Counted from the first letter of the stretch, positions 39,591 through 49,410 are shown. The stretch is 64,000 bases of DNA from Novosphingobium album (ex Hu et al. 2023) (GCF_022832385.1 NZ_JALHLE010000004.1:1-64000); one strand, 5' to 3'. Notes: generated from the sequence alone by a model not told the origin. Numbers and translations: made by a program.

Positions 39591-39620
39591 GGCAAGTCCG
39601 CCCGGATACGGCCGCCGGGC

Positions 39621-41378
39621 TCAGCCGCTCGTCTTGAGCAAGGCCCGGCGCGCCTCGGCGATCAGCGGCGTGTTGCCCGACAGCGCCTGCGCCTTGTCCA
39701 GCAAGGCCTGCGCATCTTCGCGACGAGTACCGGCCGCCACATAGCTGAAACCGAGCGCCTGGGTAGCCAGAGGGCTGGAACGCTGCAGACGGTACGCCGT
39801 CAATGCACTGGCACGTGCTGCTTCGGGATCGCCCTCTCTCGCCTGAACCAGTGCCAGATCGGACCGCAGCCGCACATCGCGCGCACCACCGTTATCGCGC
39901 AGCCAGCTCAGGATCACGTCCGCGCGGTGCAGGTCGCCGGTGCCGATCGCGAGCCGGACAGCCGCCCGAAGGGCCGCACGGCTGGTAGGGTTCTGGCGCA
40001 AGTACCCTTCGACCAGGTCGCGTGCACCGGAATAATCGCCGGCCATCGCAAAGGCTTCGAACCGTCGCTGAAACAGGCTTTCGGGCATGCGGATCGAACT
40101 GGCAGCGGCATAGCGTTCCTGCGCCGCTTCCGGGTTTCCAAGCGCCAGTTGCACATCCCCGGCAAGCGCCTGATTGTCGTAGAAATCCGGGTCGGCATTC
40201 CTGGCCGATTCCACAATGTCCTGTGCCTCTGCACCCTTGGCCTCGGCCAGCAACTCGCCGATGCGGCCCTGATGCGGCACGACCCGCAGCACCGGCATCT
40301 GCGCGCGCGCAGCGCGGTCCAGCAAATCCCCTGCATGCATCCTGTCGCCCAGCACTTCATAGCTGCGCGCGACGACCGTCAGCAGGTAGGGTGAGGCATC
40401 ACCGCTCGCAAGTTCGTCCGCAAAGCGCAGCGTGACGTAGCGGTACTGGCCGGCAAGATAGATCGCGCGGGCCAGCAGATTCTTGGCCTCCCGGCAATCC
40501 GGCTGCATGCGCAGCGCCTCTTCCAGCGCATCGCCGGCCAATTCGTAGTTGCCTGCCGCGATTTCAACGGCGCCGCGCAGTATCTGTACTCCGGGCAATT
40601 CGTCCAGTTTGTCACCGGTGCGCAGCAGCAATCCGCGCGCAAGTTGGTAATTGCCCGCGCGCGCCGCGATCACGGCCTGCAGGTAGTAGGCCCGCGGGTT
40701 CTTCGGACTGAGGTCAAGAACCCGGCGGGTCACCGTCACCGCGTCGCTCGCGCGGCCCAGGTCGCCCAGTGTTGCCGCATAGTCGAGCAGGACCGGGACA
40801 TCCTTCGGATCGTGCAGCAAGGCCTTCTCGAACCACGGCAGGGCCGCTCGCAGGCCATAGCGGTCGCGCACCAGCTGGCCGCCGAACTGGAGCGCGCGGA
40901 CATTGGCGGGATCGAGTTCGAGCGCGTGTCCGGCCGCTGCGATCGCCTTCCGGTGCTCCCCGCCCGCATAGCGCAGGCGCCCGATCTCGACCCACAGCGA
41001 GGCATCGCTGGGGATGAGCTTCATTGCCTTGTCATAGGCCCGGCCGGATTCCGGCAAGTGGCCCTGCAACTTTTCGAGCAGGCCCAGTGCGCGCCAGCCA
41101 TCGGCTTCTGTCCCGTGTGCAAATGCGCCCGGCGCCAACCAGTCTCGTGCCTTGTCGAGATCGCCCTGTTCGATGAACGCCTTGCCCATCCAGGCCGCGA
41201 CATCACGCCGGGCCGCCCCGCTTGCGAGCGCCGCGCGCAGCTTCATTTCCGCATCGATGCCGTCGCCGCGATTCAGCGCCGCGCGCGCCGCGTCGATCGG
41301 CGCTTCGCTGGCCGGGCGGTCGCCAAACCCCGGAGTGGAATGCAGTGCAAGCGGCAACGCCAGCGCAGCAAGCGCCAT
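39621..41378 (-). CDS. Secreted TPR-repeat protein of the XrtA/Prs gene cluster
   Basis: 585 residues. The ATG at 41378, with GGGGGAAGG upstream and a signal-like stretch (ALAALALPLALHSTPGFG), is chosen over longer frames overlapping prsR. Nearly the whole mature protein is made of 34-residue tetratricopeptide repeats (e.g. AYDKAMKLIPSDASLWVEIG, ALELDPANVRALQFGG). It lies 46 bases past prsR. In many exosortase-A loci a TPR lipoprotein (PrsT) sits here; this one is shorter and has no lipobox Cys, so I do not call it PrsT. Confidence 0.8.
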   Translation of the reverse strand: MALAALALPLALHSTPGFGDRPASEAPIDAARAALNRGDGIDAEMKLRAALASGAARRDVAAWMGKAFIEQGDLDKARDWLAPGAFAHGTEADGWRALGLLEKLQGHLPESGRAYDKAMKLIPSDASLWVEIGRLRYAGGEHRKAIAAAGHALELDPANVRALQFGGQLVRDRYGLRAALPWFEKALLHDPKDVPVLLDYAATLGDLGRASDAVTVTRRVLDLSPKNPRAYYLQAVIAARAGNYQLARGLLLRTGDKLDELPGVQILRGAVEIAAGNYELAGDALEEALRMQPDCREAKNLLARAIYLAGQYRYVTLRFADELASGDASPYLLTVVARSYEVLGDRMHAGDLLDRAARAQMPVLRVVPHQGRIGELLAEAKGAEAQDIVESARNADPDFYDNQALAGDVQLALGNPEAAQERYAAASSIRMPESLFQRRFEAFAMAGDYSGARDLVEGYLRQNPTSRAALRAAVRLAIGTGDLHRADVILSWLRDNGGARDVRLRSDLALVQAREGDPEAARASALTAYRLQRSSPLATQALGFSYVAAGTRREDAQALLDKAQALSGNTPLIAEARRALLKTSG

Positions 41379-41424
41379 GGCAAGCCGCGCCTTCCCCCGC
41401 CCGGCCTTCCCCTTTTGGGACCGG

Positions 41425-42792
41425 TCAGGGCTGGAGGTCGTACTGCTTGAGCAGGTCATAAAGGGTAGGCCGGCTGATCCCGAGCATCTTGGCCGTGCTC
41501 GATATATTACCCTCGCTGCGGGCCAGCGCATGGCGGATGACCTTGCGGTCCGCCTGCTCACGCGCGGTCTTCAGATTGAGCGCCTTGATCACCTGCTCGT
41601 CGGGCCCGGTGAGATCGAGATCGGCAGCGCAGACAAGCTTCTCGTCAGCCATGATCACCGCGCGCTTCACCCGGTTTTCCAGTTCACGCACATTACCGGG
41701 CCAGGCCCAGGCGTCGATCGCGGCCAGCGCATCGGATGCAAAGCCGCGCACGCGGGGGTTCATTTCCTTGGCATAGCGGTTGAGGAAGGCCTTGGCGAGC
41801 AAGGTGGCATCGCCAGGCCGCTCGGCCAGGCTGGGGATCTTCACCACGATCTCGGCCAGGCGGTAATAGAGATCCTCGCGGAAGCGTCCGTCGGCGATCA
41901 TCGTCTCGAGGTCCTGATGCGTGGCGCAGACGATCCGCGTGTCCACCGGGATCGATTCGCGCGAGCCTACGCGCTCGATCACCCGCTCCTGCAGGAACCG
42001 CAACAGCTTGACCTGCAACTGCAGAGGGATGTCACCCACTTCGTCTAGGAACAATGTGCCCCCGCCCGCCTGTTCGATCTTGCCCGGCGTGGTCTTCACG
42101 GCGCCGGTGAAAGCGCCCTTCTCGTGCCCGAACAGCTCACTTTCCAGCAGGTTTTCCGGGATCGCGGCGCAGTTGATCGCCACGAACTCCCCCTTGGCCC
42201 GGTCACTGGCATCGTGAAGCCCGCGCGCCAGCAGTTCCTTGCCGGTGCCGCTAGCGCCCAAAAGCATGACCGAGACATTGGTATTGGCAACGCGTTCGAT
42301 GGTCCGCGCGACGCGAACCATTTCCGGCGCGGCGGTGATCATGCGGCCGAGCACTTTCTCGTCCTTCTCCACCTTGGCGGCGAGACGGCGGTTTTCGTCC
42401 TCCAGCCGGTACAACTGGAGTGCACGCCGGACGATCAGGCCCAGTGCGTCAATGTCCACCGGCTTCTGATAGAAGTCGTATGCTCCGCGGGCGATCGCCT
42501 GCAGCGCGCTTTCGCGCGCGCCGTGGCCGCTGGCAACGATCACCTTGGTATCGGGTTTGAGCGCCATGATCTCGTCTAGCACGGCGAAGCCTTCGCTCAC
42601 GCCGTCAGGGTCAGGCGGCAGGCCCAGGTCAAGCGTCACCACATCAGGCGACTCCGCACGCAGCAGTGCCAGCGCGCTGGCACGGTCTCCGGCCACGAGC
42701 ACGTCGAAGTCCTCGTAGGCCCACTTCAACTGGGCCTGCAGCCCGGCGTCGTCTTCCACGACGAGGAGTTTGGGACGGATCCCGGTCATCAT
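41425..42792 (-). CDS. prsR: PEP-CTERM-box response regulator PrsR (sigma54-type)
   Basis: 455 residues: receiver domain (about 8-125; phospho-Asp in VVTLDLGLPPDPDG, Lys in YQKPVDID), AAA+ domain with Walker A LLGASGTGKELLARG and the sigma54-contact loop GAFTGA, and a C-terminal Fis-type helix-turn-helix (NISSTAKMLGISRPTLYDLL). The long insert DPDGVSEGF in the receiver is typical of PrsR. It activates sigma54 promoters, in known cases those of PEP-CTERM/exopolysaccharide genes. It overlaps prsK by 4 bases. Confidence 0.92.
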   Translation of the reverse strand: MMTGIRPKLLVVEDDAGLQAQLKWAYEDFDVLVAGDRASALALLRAESPDVVTLDLGLPPDPDGVSEGFAVLDEIMALKPDTKVIVASGHGARESALQAIARGAYDFYQKPVDIDALGLIVRRALQLYRLEDENRRLAAKVEKDEKVLGRMITAAPEMVRVARTIERVANTNVSVMLLGASGTGKELLARGLHDASDRAKGEFVAINCAAIPENLLESELFGHEKGAFTGAVKTTPGKIEQAGGGTLFLDEVGDIPLQLQVKLLRFLQERVIERVGSRESIPVDTRIVCATHQDLETMIADGRFREDLYYRLAEIVVKIPSLAERPGDATLLAKAFLNRYAKEMNPRVRGFASDALAAIDAWAWPGNVRELENRVKRAVIMADEKLVCAADLDLTGPDEQVIKALNLKTAREQADRKVIRHALARSEGNISSTAKMLGISRPTLYDLLKQYDLQP

Positions 42793-44939
42793 GCCACCTT
42801 CTGGTCCTGGCTGCTCATGGTCTGAAAAATGTCGGATGCGGCGGAAATGGGGACGTAGACGAGGAACCGGGATCCCAGCCCTTCGCGCGATTCCACTTCG
42901 AGCCGGCCGCGCATCGCCCGCACCAGTTCGCGCGCTTCGAAGGCACCGATGCCGAAGCCGCCGTTCTTGGTAGAGACAAACGGCTTGAACAAGCGGTTGC
43001 GCACGAATTCGGCGCTCATGCCGCAGCCGGAATCGAGCACTTCGAAACGCGCCGTGAGCCCCTCGACCGTCAGCGAGAGAAACACCGGGCTTTCCGGCTT
43101 GCTGGCATCGATGGCGTTCTGGACGAGATGCACCAGCACCTGCTCCAGCGAATGACTGTTCGCGGTGACCTCTACATCCACGATCTGGGCCAGCACCACC
43201 TGTGGATTGGCGCGAAAGCGCTCCATGACCGATGCGACGACTTCGCTTGCACGGACCTGTTCCAGCTTGTCCACTGCGCCGTTCCCGTAGCGCGAAAGGC
43301 GGGCCAGCAGCGCATTGAGCTTGTCCGAAGAATTACGCAGCGTCACCAGCATGTCGGCGCGGAAGGCAGGCTTGTCGGCATGAAGTTCGGCATTGCGGGC
43401 CAGCAGGCTGAACTGGCTGGCCAGGTTCTTGATGTCGTGCATCACGAACGCGATGCGGCGGTGGAAATCCTCGAACCGGCTCGATTCAGCAAGCGCCTGC
43501 TGGCTCGCGTTCTCGGCCAGATAGCTCGCGACCTGCTGGCCGAACACGCGCAGCAAATCGAAATCCTCCCAATCGAACTTGCGCACGATCTGCGGCCGCG
43601 CCAGCACGACCATGCCGACGAGGCGTTCGTAGTGCACCAGGGGGATCAGGGCCCAGACCCGCGCATCACCGGTCAACCAGGCCGGAACCTCTATGTCAGC
43701 TTCCGGCAAGGCAAGGCCCGCACGCAAATCGTCGAGATCGGCAATATACCCGGTGCGCTCGAAATAGGTCTGGGCGTGCAGGGGAAATGCAACAGCGGGC
43801 ACTTCGATCTCGGGCCAGTTCCACCGTGCGGCAAGGGTCAGATCGCCCTGCTCGCCCGGCGTCAGCAGAAGCCCTGCCGGGCTTTCGAAGATATCAGCCA
43901 CAGATTGCACCACGCGCTCTCCCAGAGGCGAGGCCTCGGATCCGCGACTGCCGATTGTCCGGGTGAAGCGCAGCCATTCCTCGCGGTAGTCGTAGCGGTG
44001 CTGAAAGAAATGCTTGGTCAGCGTGACCTTGAGCCAGCCACGTACACGCCGCGAGGGCAGCACCACCAGCGCCACGGCGCTCGCCAGCGTCAGGAACGCC
44101 AGTTCGATCAGACGGGCGAAATTGCCCCCCGCGTAGGACAGCCACTGCGCCACTGCCACCATCGCCACGAGATAGAACCCGATCACCAGCAGCGAGAATG
44201 TCTGGAACGTCACCGCGCGCGACGGCCGCAAGCGCAGCGCATCGCGGTTGCTTGCGGCCGCCAGTGCGAAACAACCAGTCAGCACAAGCGTGGCCACGCC
44301 CCGGAATGCCGCGATCTCGACAGGCCACCGGGCTGCCAGATAGGCGATCGTGTAAAGGTTGAGATCGAACGCCCAGAGTACGGCAAGTCCCACCGCAGGC
44401 CAGCGCAGAGCCGGGCGCACCTCTCGTGGTGCCCCCGCATAGAGGTTGTGCACCAGCACCAGCCCGCCTACAGTCACGAGAAGGCGGAACAGCACGTTGA
44501 AATCGAACGCGAACTGAAGCAGTTGTCCGTCAAGCGCAACGCGCGACAGGGCAAAGTCCACGCCCAGGTGGAGCATTTCGACGAAAGCCAGCGCCGCAAT
44601 CACCGGACGGATCGGTGCAATGGTGGCGTGACGTCCATCACTGGCGAACAGCCGGTAGACCACGACGAGCCAGATCAGGTTGCGCGCACTTTCCGCGACC
44701 GACGGCAGGAAGACACCGGACACCACGGCAGAGGCCGAAGCGACGGTCAGGCACCAGCCCGCCGTCACGAACAAGGCCGCCGGGATCACGCCACCGGCAC
44801 TGCCGAACCGTTCACGCCGCGGCCAGAGCCATATCGCAAGGGTCGCCAGCGCAATCGCGCCAGTCAGGTCGAATGCGACCCCGACAGCCCCCCAGAGACC
44901 GGTTGCCTCCTGCCCCATCAGCGCGCGCCCTCGCTCCAC
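42789..44939 (-). CDS. prsK: XrtA/PEP-CTERM system histidine kinase PrsK
   Basis: 716 residues. About eight to nine hydrophobic segments fill residues 1-300, then a GAF-like domain (about 310-480), then a kinase core with the phospho-acceptor region FHRRIAFVMHDIKNLASQFS (His in HDIKN) and ATPase boxes VLVHLVQNAIDAS (N box), VLDSGCGMS (G1) and NGGFGIGAFEARELV (G2). This layout with the HDxKN box is that of PrsK. It partners with PrsR, its overlapping downstream gene. Confidence 0.92.
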   Translation of the reverse strand: MERGRALMGQEATGLWGAVGVAFDLTGAIALATLAIWLWPRRERFGSAGGVIPAALFVTAGWCLTVASASAVVSGVFLPSVAESARNLIWLVVVYRLFASDGRHATIAPIRPVIAALAFVEMLHLGVDFALSRVALDGQLLQFAFDFNVLFRLLVTVGGLVLVHNLYAGAPREVRPALRWPAVGLAVLWAFDLNLYTIAYLAARWPVEIAAFRGVATLVLTGCFALAAASNRDALRLRPSRAVTFQTFSLLVIGFYLVAMVAVAQWLSYAGGNFARLIELAFLTLASAVALVVLPSRRVRGWLKVTLTKHFFQHRYDYREEWLRFTRTIGSRGSEASPLGERVVQSVADIFESPAGLLLTPGEQGDLTLAARWNWPEIEVPAVAFPLHAQTYFERTGYIADLDDLRAGLALPEADIEVPAWLTGDARVWALIPLVHYERLVGMVVLARPQIVRKFDWEDFDLLRVFGQQVASYLAENASQQALAESSRFEDFHRRIAFVMHDIKNLASQFSLLARNAELHADKPAFRADMLVTLRNSSDKLNALLARLSRYGNGAVDKLEQVRASEVVASVMERFRANPQVVLAQIVDVEVTANSHSLEQVLVHLVQNAIDASKPESPVFLSLTVEGLTARFEVLDSGCGMSAEFVRNRLFKPFVSTKNGGFGIGAFEARELVRAMRGRLEVESREGLGSRFLVYVPISAASDIFQTMSSQDQKVA

Positions 44940-46303
44940 AGGACGACCCGCAGGGTCTGCAGGATGATCAGGAAGTCCAGGAACGGCGTGTAATTCTTGG
45001 CGTAGTAGAGATCGTATTCGAGCTTGTTGCGCGAATCCTCCAGTGAGGCGCCGTAGGGATAGTTGATCTGGGCCCAGCCGGTGATTCCGGGCTTCACCAT
45101 GTGGCGCTCTGCGTAATAGGGGAGCCGTTCCTCAAGATCTGAAACAAATTCCGGACGTTCCGGACGGGGCCCGACGAAGCTCATCTCTCCCTTTAGGACC
45201 GTCCATGCCTGCGGCAGTTCGTCGATGCGGACCTTGCGGATGAACTTGCCCACGCGCGTGACACGCGGATCGTTCTTTTCTGCGTACTTTGCGCCCGCTG
45301 CCTCTGCGTCGGTACGCATCGAGCGCAGCTTGATCACATCGAAGTGCTGGCCGAACAGGCCAACGCGCGACTGACGGTAGAAAGCAGGCCCTCTGCTGTC
45401 GATCTTCACCAGCAGCGCGAAAAGCAGGATGAGCGGGGCGGTCAGTGCCAGCAGCAGCGCGCTTGCCGCGATGTCGAACACGCGCTTCGCCGCACTGGAG
45501 ACAGCCCGCCCGGACGAGAAACCGTCCGAAAAGATCAGCCAGCTGGGATTGACCGTATCGAGATCGACGCGGCCCGTTTCCCGTTCGAGGAAGCTCGAGA
45601 ACTCATTGATATGGAGTCCCTCGGTCTTCATCCGCAGCAGGTCCTTGAGCGGTAGCGAATTGCGCCGCTCTTCAAGGGCCAGAACCACTTCGCTGACGCC
45701 AAGATTCTCCACGAAACGCGCAAGATTGGGGATCGCCGCACGCGGGATCGCTTCCTCCACGACAGGCGCCGCTTCGCTCATGCCAATATAGCTGACGATA
45801 GCGAACCCGCTCTCGGGCCGGTCCGACAATTCGCGCAGCCGCTGTGCCCGGTGCCCTGCCCCCAGAACCAGGACCCGGCGGCGAAAGGCCGACGTCCCCA
45901 GGAAGCCGCCCAGAAAGAGGCGGTTGAGGACCAGCAGGACGATCGCAAAGGCCATCGAATAGGCCAGTGTCGAGCGCCAGAAGTTCTGCGACCCGACCAG
46001 GAAATCGACAAAGGACAGCGCGATCACACCCAGCGAGATCGCCACCAGAAGGCGCGCGGAAGCGAAGCGCATGGAACGCAGGGCATCCGCGCCGTAGACT
46101 CCTACCGCTACCATCGAAAGCACAATCACGCCCGCGAAAGCGGCGTGCATCCCCAGCCGATCATCCAGCTGGCCCAGCGCCATGCCGATCTGCTCCGCGC
46201 GCAGGCGCCATGACATCTCGTTGGCGCCGATCAGCAGCATTACGTCGACCAGCCAGAGCAGGACAACCGCGTGGGGTATGTAATGTTTGAAAAGACGAAT
46301 CAT
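44918..46303 (-). CDS. Exopolysaccharide-initiating sugar transferase (TIGR03013/EpsB type)
   Basis: 461 residues starting at MIRLFKHYIPHAVVLLW, the usual start of the XrtA-linked family; the ATG at 46318 touches GGAGG and so cannot use it. Four N-terminal membrane helices, a nucleotide-binding-like central region (RRRVLVLGAGHRAQRLREL), a fifth helix (IAASALLLALTAPLILLFAL) and the bacterial sugar transferase domain (VIKLRSMRTDAE, KVRIDELPQAWTVLKGEMS, FVGPRPERPEF, KPGITGWAQ). It loads the first sugar phosphate on undecaprenyl phosphate. It overlaps prsK by 22 bases. Confidence 0.9.
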   Translation of the reverse strand: MIRLFKHYIPHAVVLLWLVDVMLLIGANEMSWRLRAEQIGMALGQLDDRLGMHAAFAGVIVLSMVAVGVYGADALRSMRFASARLLVAISLGVIALSFVDFLVGSQNFWRSTLAYSMAFAIVLLVLNRLFLGGFLGTSAFRRRVLVLGAGHRAQRLRELSDRPESGFAIVSYIGMSEAAPVVEEAIPRAAIPNLARFVENLGVSEVVLALEERRNSLPLKDLLRMKTEGLHINEFSSFLERETGRVDLDTVNPSWLIFSDGFSSGRAVSSAAKRVFDIAASALLLALTAPLILLFALLVKIDSRGPAFYRQSRVGLFGQHFDVIKLRSMRTDAEAAGAKYAEKNDPRVTRVGKFIRKVRIDELPQAWTVLKGEMSFVGPRPERPEFVSDLEERLPYYAERHMVKPGITGWAQINYPYGASLEDSRNKLEYDLYYAKNYTPFLDFLIILQTLRVVLWSEGAR

Positions 46304-46541
46304 CGCCGAACGCGCCATCCTCCGGGCCGCTTTGGAGCTTGCGATCCTGACTAGGCCAAAGGCGTAAAATGTCGGTAAATCTGACAGCGACTATAAATTC
46401 AGCCGCATTTCGGGTGGCATACTGCGGAAATTTTTGTCCGAAGCGTCGGTTATTCTTACATACTGGCCCGGAAACCTGCCGCACTGCCCCTGCCGGAGCA
46501 CAACCCGGCGCTAACCATAGCTCGTTACCAATGCCCGCGCT

Positions 46542-47858
46542 TCACTTAGGCATGAGGCGCATCGCGGTCAGTGTCAGCGCCTCCGATGCGGATGCGATCA
46601 CCTTGTCCGCTTCGGGAGCCCAGAACGGGCTGTGCAGCGAGGGCAGCGGCGGGCCTCCGGCCCTGGCGGCCGCGAGCTTGTCTGCAGGCGAGCCTCCAAC
46701 CCAGAAGATGATCGACTTGATGTTGTCCTCGTCAGCGCGGCGGAATTCACCGAAGTCTTCACCACCCATCACCGAAGGTGTGATTACCGCGCGATCCTTG
46801 CCCATCTTCTGCTGCAGGTAATCGATCGCTTGCTGCGTGAATTCAGGTGAGTTGTAGGTGGAGCGCGTGTACGGCTCCGCAACCGTGACTTCGGGCATCA
46901 GATCCTTGGGTATGCCAGAGGCGATAGCTTCTCCCTCGACGATCCGCCGGATGCCCGAAAGCAGCTTTCGGCGTGTCTCGTCGGAATAGCTGCGCACGGT
47001 CAGCTCCAGCTTGGCCCGGTCCGAAATGACATTGTGCTTGGCCCCGGCATGGAACGAACCCACCGTCACCACGACCGGATCGAGCGGATCGATCTCCCGG
47101 CTGGCGAGCGTCTGCAGTTTCATCACGATCGCACTGGCCAGCACGATCGGGTCCTTCGTCATGTGCGGGTAAGCGCCGTGCCCGCCCACACCCTTCACCA
47201 GAATGTCGACGCTGTCGACATTGGCGAGCGCCCAGCCCTTGGCCGCGCCGACCACGCCCGAAGGCAGTTCGGGGGTGTCATGGAAGGCCAGCGTGTAATC
47301 CGGCTTGGGAAAGCGCGTGTAGAGTCCGTCCTTGAGCATTTCGACGGCGCCGAGGCCCATCTCCTCCGCAGGCTGGCCTATCATCACCAGCGTGCCGGAC
47401 CAGTCCGCCTTGTGTGCTGCCATGAGCCGTGCGGTCTCGATCCACGCTGTCATGTGGGTATCGTGCCCGCAGGCATGCATGATACCACTTTCCACACCAG
47501 CGGTTGAGACGCCGCGCTGTTTGGAAGCGAACGGCAGGCCGGTCTGCTCGGTCACCGGCAGTGCATCCATGTCGGCGCGGATCAGGACCGTGGGACCGGT
47601 GCCGTTCCGCATTACCGCAACCACGCCGGTCTTGCCGACCTTTTCAGTCACCTCAAATCCAGCCTCTCGCGCCGCCCTGGCCATGATGGCAGCGCTGCGC
47701 AGTTCCTGAAAGCTGAGTTCTGGATGCGAATGGAGGTCGCGGTAGATCTCCATGAGGCCAGGAAGATCGGATGCAATCCTGTCAGGAACGGCCCCGGCAT
47801 GAACGGTTGCAGGAACAGCGGCAGCAACAGCAAGTGCAGCAAGGGAGATCAATTTCAT
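46542..47858 (-). CDS. Secreted M20-family metallopeptidase / amidohydrolase
   Basis: 438 residues. The ATG at 47858 gives a signal peptide (KLISLAALAVAAAVPATVHA). Metal ligands appear in order: HACGHDTHM, QPAEEMGLGA (Glu-Glu), FHDTPELPSG and the C-terminal GGEDFGEF. It resembles hippurate/N-acyl-amino-acid hydrolases but is exported, unlike most cytosolic IAA-amino-acid or hippurate hydrolases. Substrate unknown. Confidence 0.9.
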   Translation of the reverse strand: MKLISLAALAVAAAVPATVHAGAVPDRIASDLPGLMEIYRDLHSHPELSFQELRSAAIMARAAREAGFEVTEKVGKTGVVAVMRNGTGPTVLIRADMDALPVTEQTGLPFASKQRGVSTAGVESGIMHACGHDTHMTAWIETARLMAAHKADWSGTLVMIGQPAEEMGLGAVEMLKDGLYTRFPKPDYTLAFHDTPELPSGVVGAAKGWALANVDSVDILVKGVGGHGAYPHMTKDPIVLASAIVMKLQTLASREIDPLDPVVVTVGSFHAGAKHNVISDRAKLELTVRSYSDETRRKLLSGIRRIVEGEAIASGIPKDLMPEVTVAEPYTRSTYNSPEFTQQAIDYLQQKMGKDRAVITPSVMGGEDFGEFRRADEDNIKSIIFWVGGSPADKLAAARAGGPPLPSLHSPFWAPEADKVIASASEALTLTAMRLMPK

Positions 47859-47924
47859 GGGACGGCAGGCTAAGTGGACAGTCCAGCGTCCGCAAGCCAT
47901 CAATCGTGGCACTGCCAACGGCAG

Positions 47925-48008
47925 TGGTGCCCCTGGCCCGACTCGAACGGGCACGCCTTGCGACAAACGATTTTGAGTCGTTCGCGTCTACCATTCCGCC
48001 ACAGGGGC
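47925..48008 (-). tRNA. tRNA-Leu (CAA)
   Basis: 84 nt with encoded CCA. Acceptor GCCCCTG paired with CAGGGGC, anticodon stem AACGA/TCGTT with loop CTCAAAA (anticodon CAA), a long variable arm (TGTCGCAAGGCG) typical of Leu, and T-loop GTTCGAGTC. Confidence 0.95.
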
Positions 48009-48111
48009 ACGGAAAGCCGGCCGCCCGCTTAGCCGTGCGTCCTCCGCCATTCAAGAGGGCTTTGCACGAACCCGCCGAATGTTCCGAACAGTGCGCCGGA
48101 ACCCGACGAAT

Positions 48112-48471
48112 TCAGAAAGTCCAGTCCATCGCCACGTGCAGCAGCTTGGACTTCATCACGCCTTTGCGTGAGCCGTAAGTGCCAACCTCGAAGCGGGGAC
48201 CGCCCTCTACCGGCTGGTACTGCCAGCGGATCTTCACCTTTTCGCGGCGAATTTCCTCGCCATCAGACGAAACCTTCTGGCGCGCCGCATCCATGGTCGG
48301 GCTCAAAGGGGGCAATACCGTCGTGCTCAGGTCAAAAGCCGGCGTCGGCGTTGTTACCGGCGCCAGCGTGGCGGCAACAGCCCCAGCCGGTACAGCCTGT
48401 GCATGGGCCAAGCATGGCCCGAACACGGCGCCCGGCGCCAAGATAGTGAAAGCCCAGCCCCTGTGTCCCAT
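48112..48471 (-). CDS. Small secreted hypothetical protein
   Basis: 119 residues from the Met at 48471; 48492 is an alternative. An Ala-rich signal region ends near CLAHAQA, followed by a Pro/Thr-rich linker (TLAPVTTPTPAFDLSTT) and a C-terminal basic beta-type part (VKIRWQYQPVEGGPRFEVG). No family recognised. It sits between suhB and tRNA-Leu. Confidence 0.55.
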   Translation of the reverse strand: MGHRGWAFTILAPGAVFGPCLAHAQAVPAGAVAATLAPVTTPTPAFDLSTTVLPPLSPTMDAARQKVSSDGEEIRREKVKIRWQYQPVEGGPRFEVGTYGSRKGVMKSKLLHVAMDWTF

Positions 48472-48588
48472 GCGCGCCGCCATTCGGCACAAACGGGGAA
48501 ACTACCGCGTCAGTTGCGTGGCATTTCGGAGACACGCGCCATCCTTACGACGAAGCGCCCGTCAAGCACGACGAACAGAGACACCACT

Positions 48589-49410
48589 TCAGTCCTTCAG
48601 TGCGTTCGCCACGATCTTGTGGAGGCGCGAGTGCAGCGCATCGTTACCGGCAAGGATCTCGGTGTCGCAATACGGCTGCGAACGACCCTTCCAGTCGGAC
48701 ACGAAACCACCGGCCTCACGCACCAGCAGGCAACCTGCCGCCGTGTCCCAGGGCTTGAGATCGGATTCCCAGAACCCTTCATACCGGCCCGCCGCGACCC
48801 ATGCGAGATCGAGCGCAGCTGAGCCGAAACGACGGATTCCCGCTACCTGCGGCGCGATCGCGTTATAGATCTTCGCCCACTGCCCCACATCGCCATGCCC
48901 CTGGAAGGGAATGCCGGTGGCGATCAGGCTCTCGTCAAGGTGACGGCGCGACGAGACGCGCAGGCGCCGGTCCTGCAGCCAGGCACCGCGCGATTTCTCG
49001 GCCCAGAAGCTCTCGTCGGTGATCGGTTGGTAGACCAGTCCGGCCGTCACGTCCCCCCAGCCCTTCCCGTCAAGACGCGGCTCCTGCACCGCGATCGAGA
49101 TCGCGAAGTGCGGCAAGCCGTGCAGGAAGTTGGTGGTGCCATCAAGCGGATCGACGATGAAGCGCGGCTTGGTGGGATCACCCTCGATCTCGCCAGCTTC
49201 CTCGAACAGGAAGCCCCAGTCCGGACGCGCAGCGCGCAGTTCGTCCCAGATCGTCCGCTCCGAGGCCTCGTCGGCCTTCGAGACGAAATCCGATGGCCCC
49301 TTGCGGCTTACCTGCAAGTGCTCGATTTCGCCGAAGTCGCGGCGCAGACGGCCGCCCGCCTTGCGGGCAGCCTTTTCCATGACGCGGATGAGACCGGAAA
49401 TTGCGGCCAT
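48589..49410 (-). CDS. suhB: Inositol-1-monophosphatase / SuhB-like phosphatase
   Basis: 273 residues. The metal-binding motifs are intact: FIVDPLDGTTNFLHGLPHFA and LKPWDTAAGCLLVREAGG, with FLFEEAGEIEGD ahead. It hydrolyses inositol monophosphate; E. coli SuhB also binds RNA polymerase antitermination complexes. AGGAGT precedes the ATG. It lies 43 bases past the small secreted-protein gene that follows efp. Confidence 0.93.
   Translation of the reverse strand: MAAISGLIRVMEKAARKAGGRLRRDFGEIEHLQVSRKGPSDFVSKADEASERTIWDELRAARPDWGFLFEEAGEIEGDPTKPRFIVDPLDGTTNFLHGLPHFAISIAVQEPRLDGKGWGDVTAGLVYQPITDESFWAEKSRGAWLQDRRLRVSSRRHLDESLIATGIPFQGHGDVGQWAKIYNAIAPQVAGIRRFGSAALDLAWVAAGRYEGFWESDLKPWDTAAGCLLVREAGGFVSDWKGRSQPYCDTEILAGNDALHSRLHKIVANALKD

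Noticed and set aside
42666..44993. 775-aa forward open frame opposite prsK
   Set aside because: PrsK has full kinase motifs on the reverse strand; the forward frame is Arg/His/Gln-rich without motifs.
46319..46541. Possible sigma54 promoter for the PrsR-linked sugar transferase
   Set aside because: I looked for GG-N10-GC at -24/-12 spacing; the nearest sequences have the wrong spacing or lack the GG.
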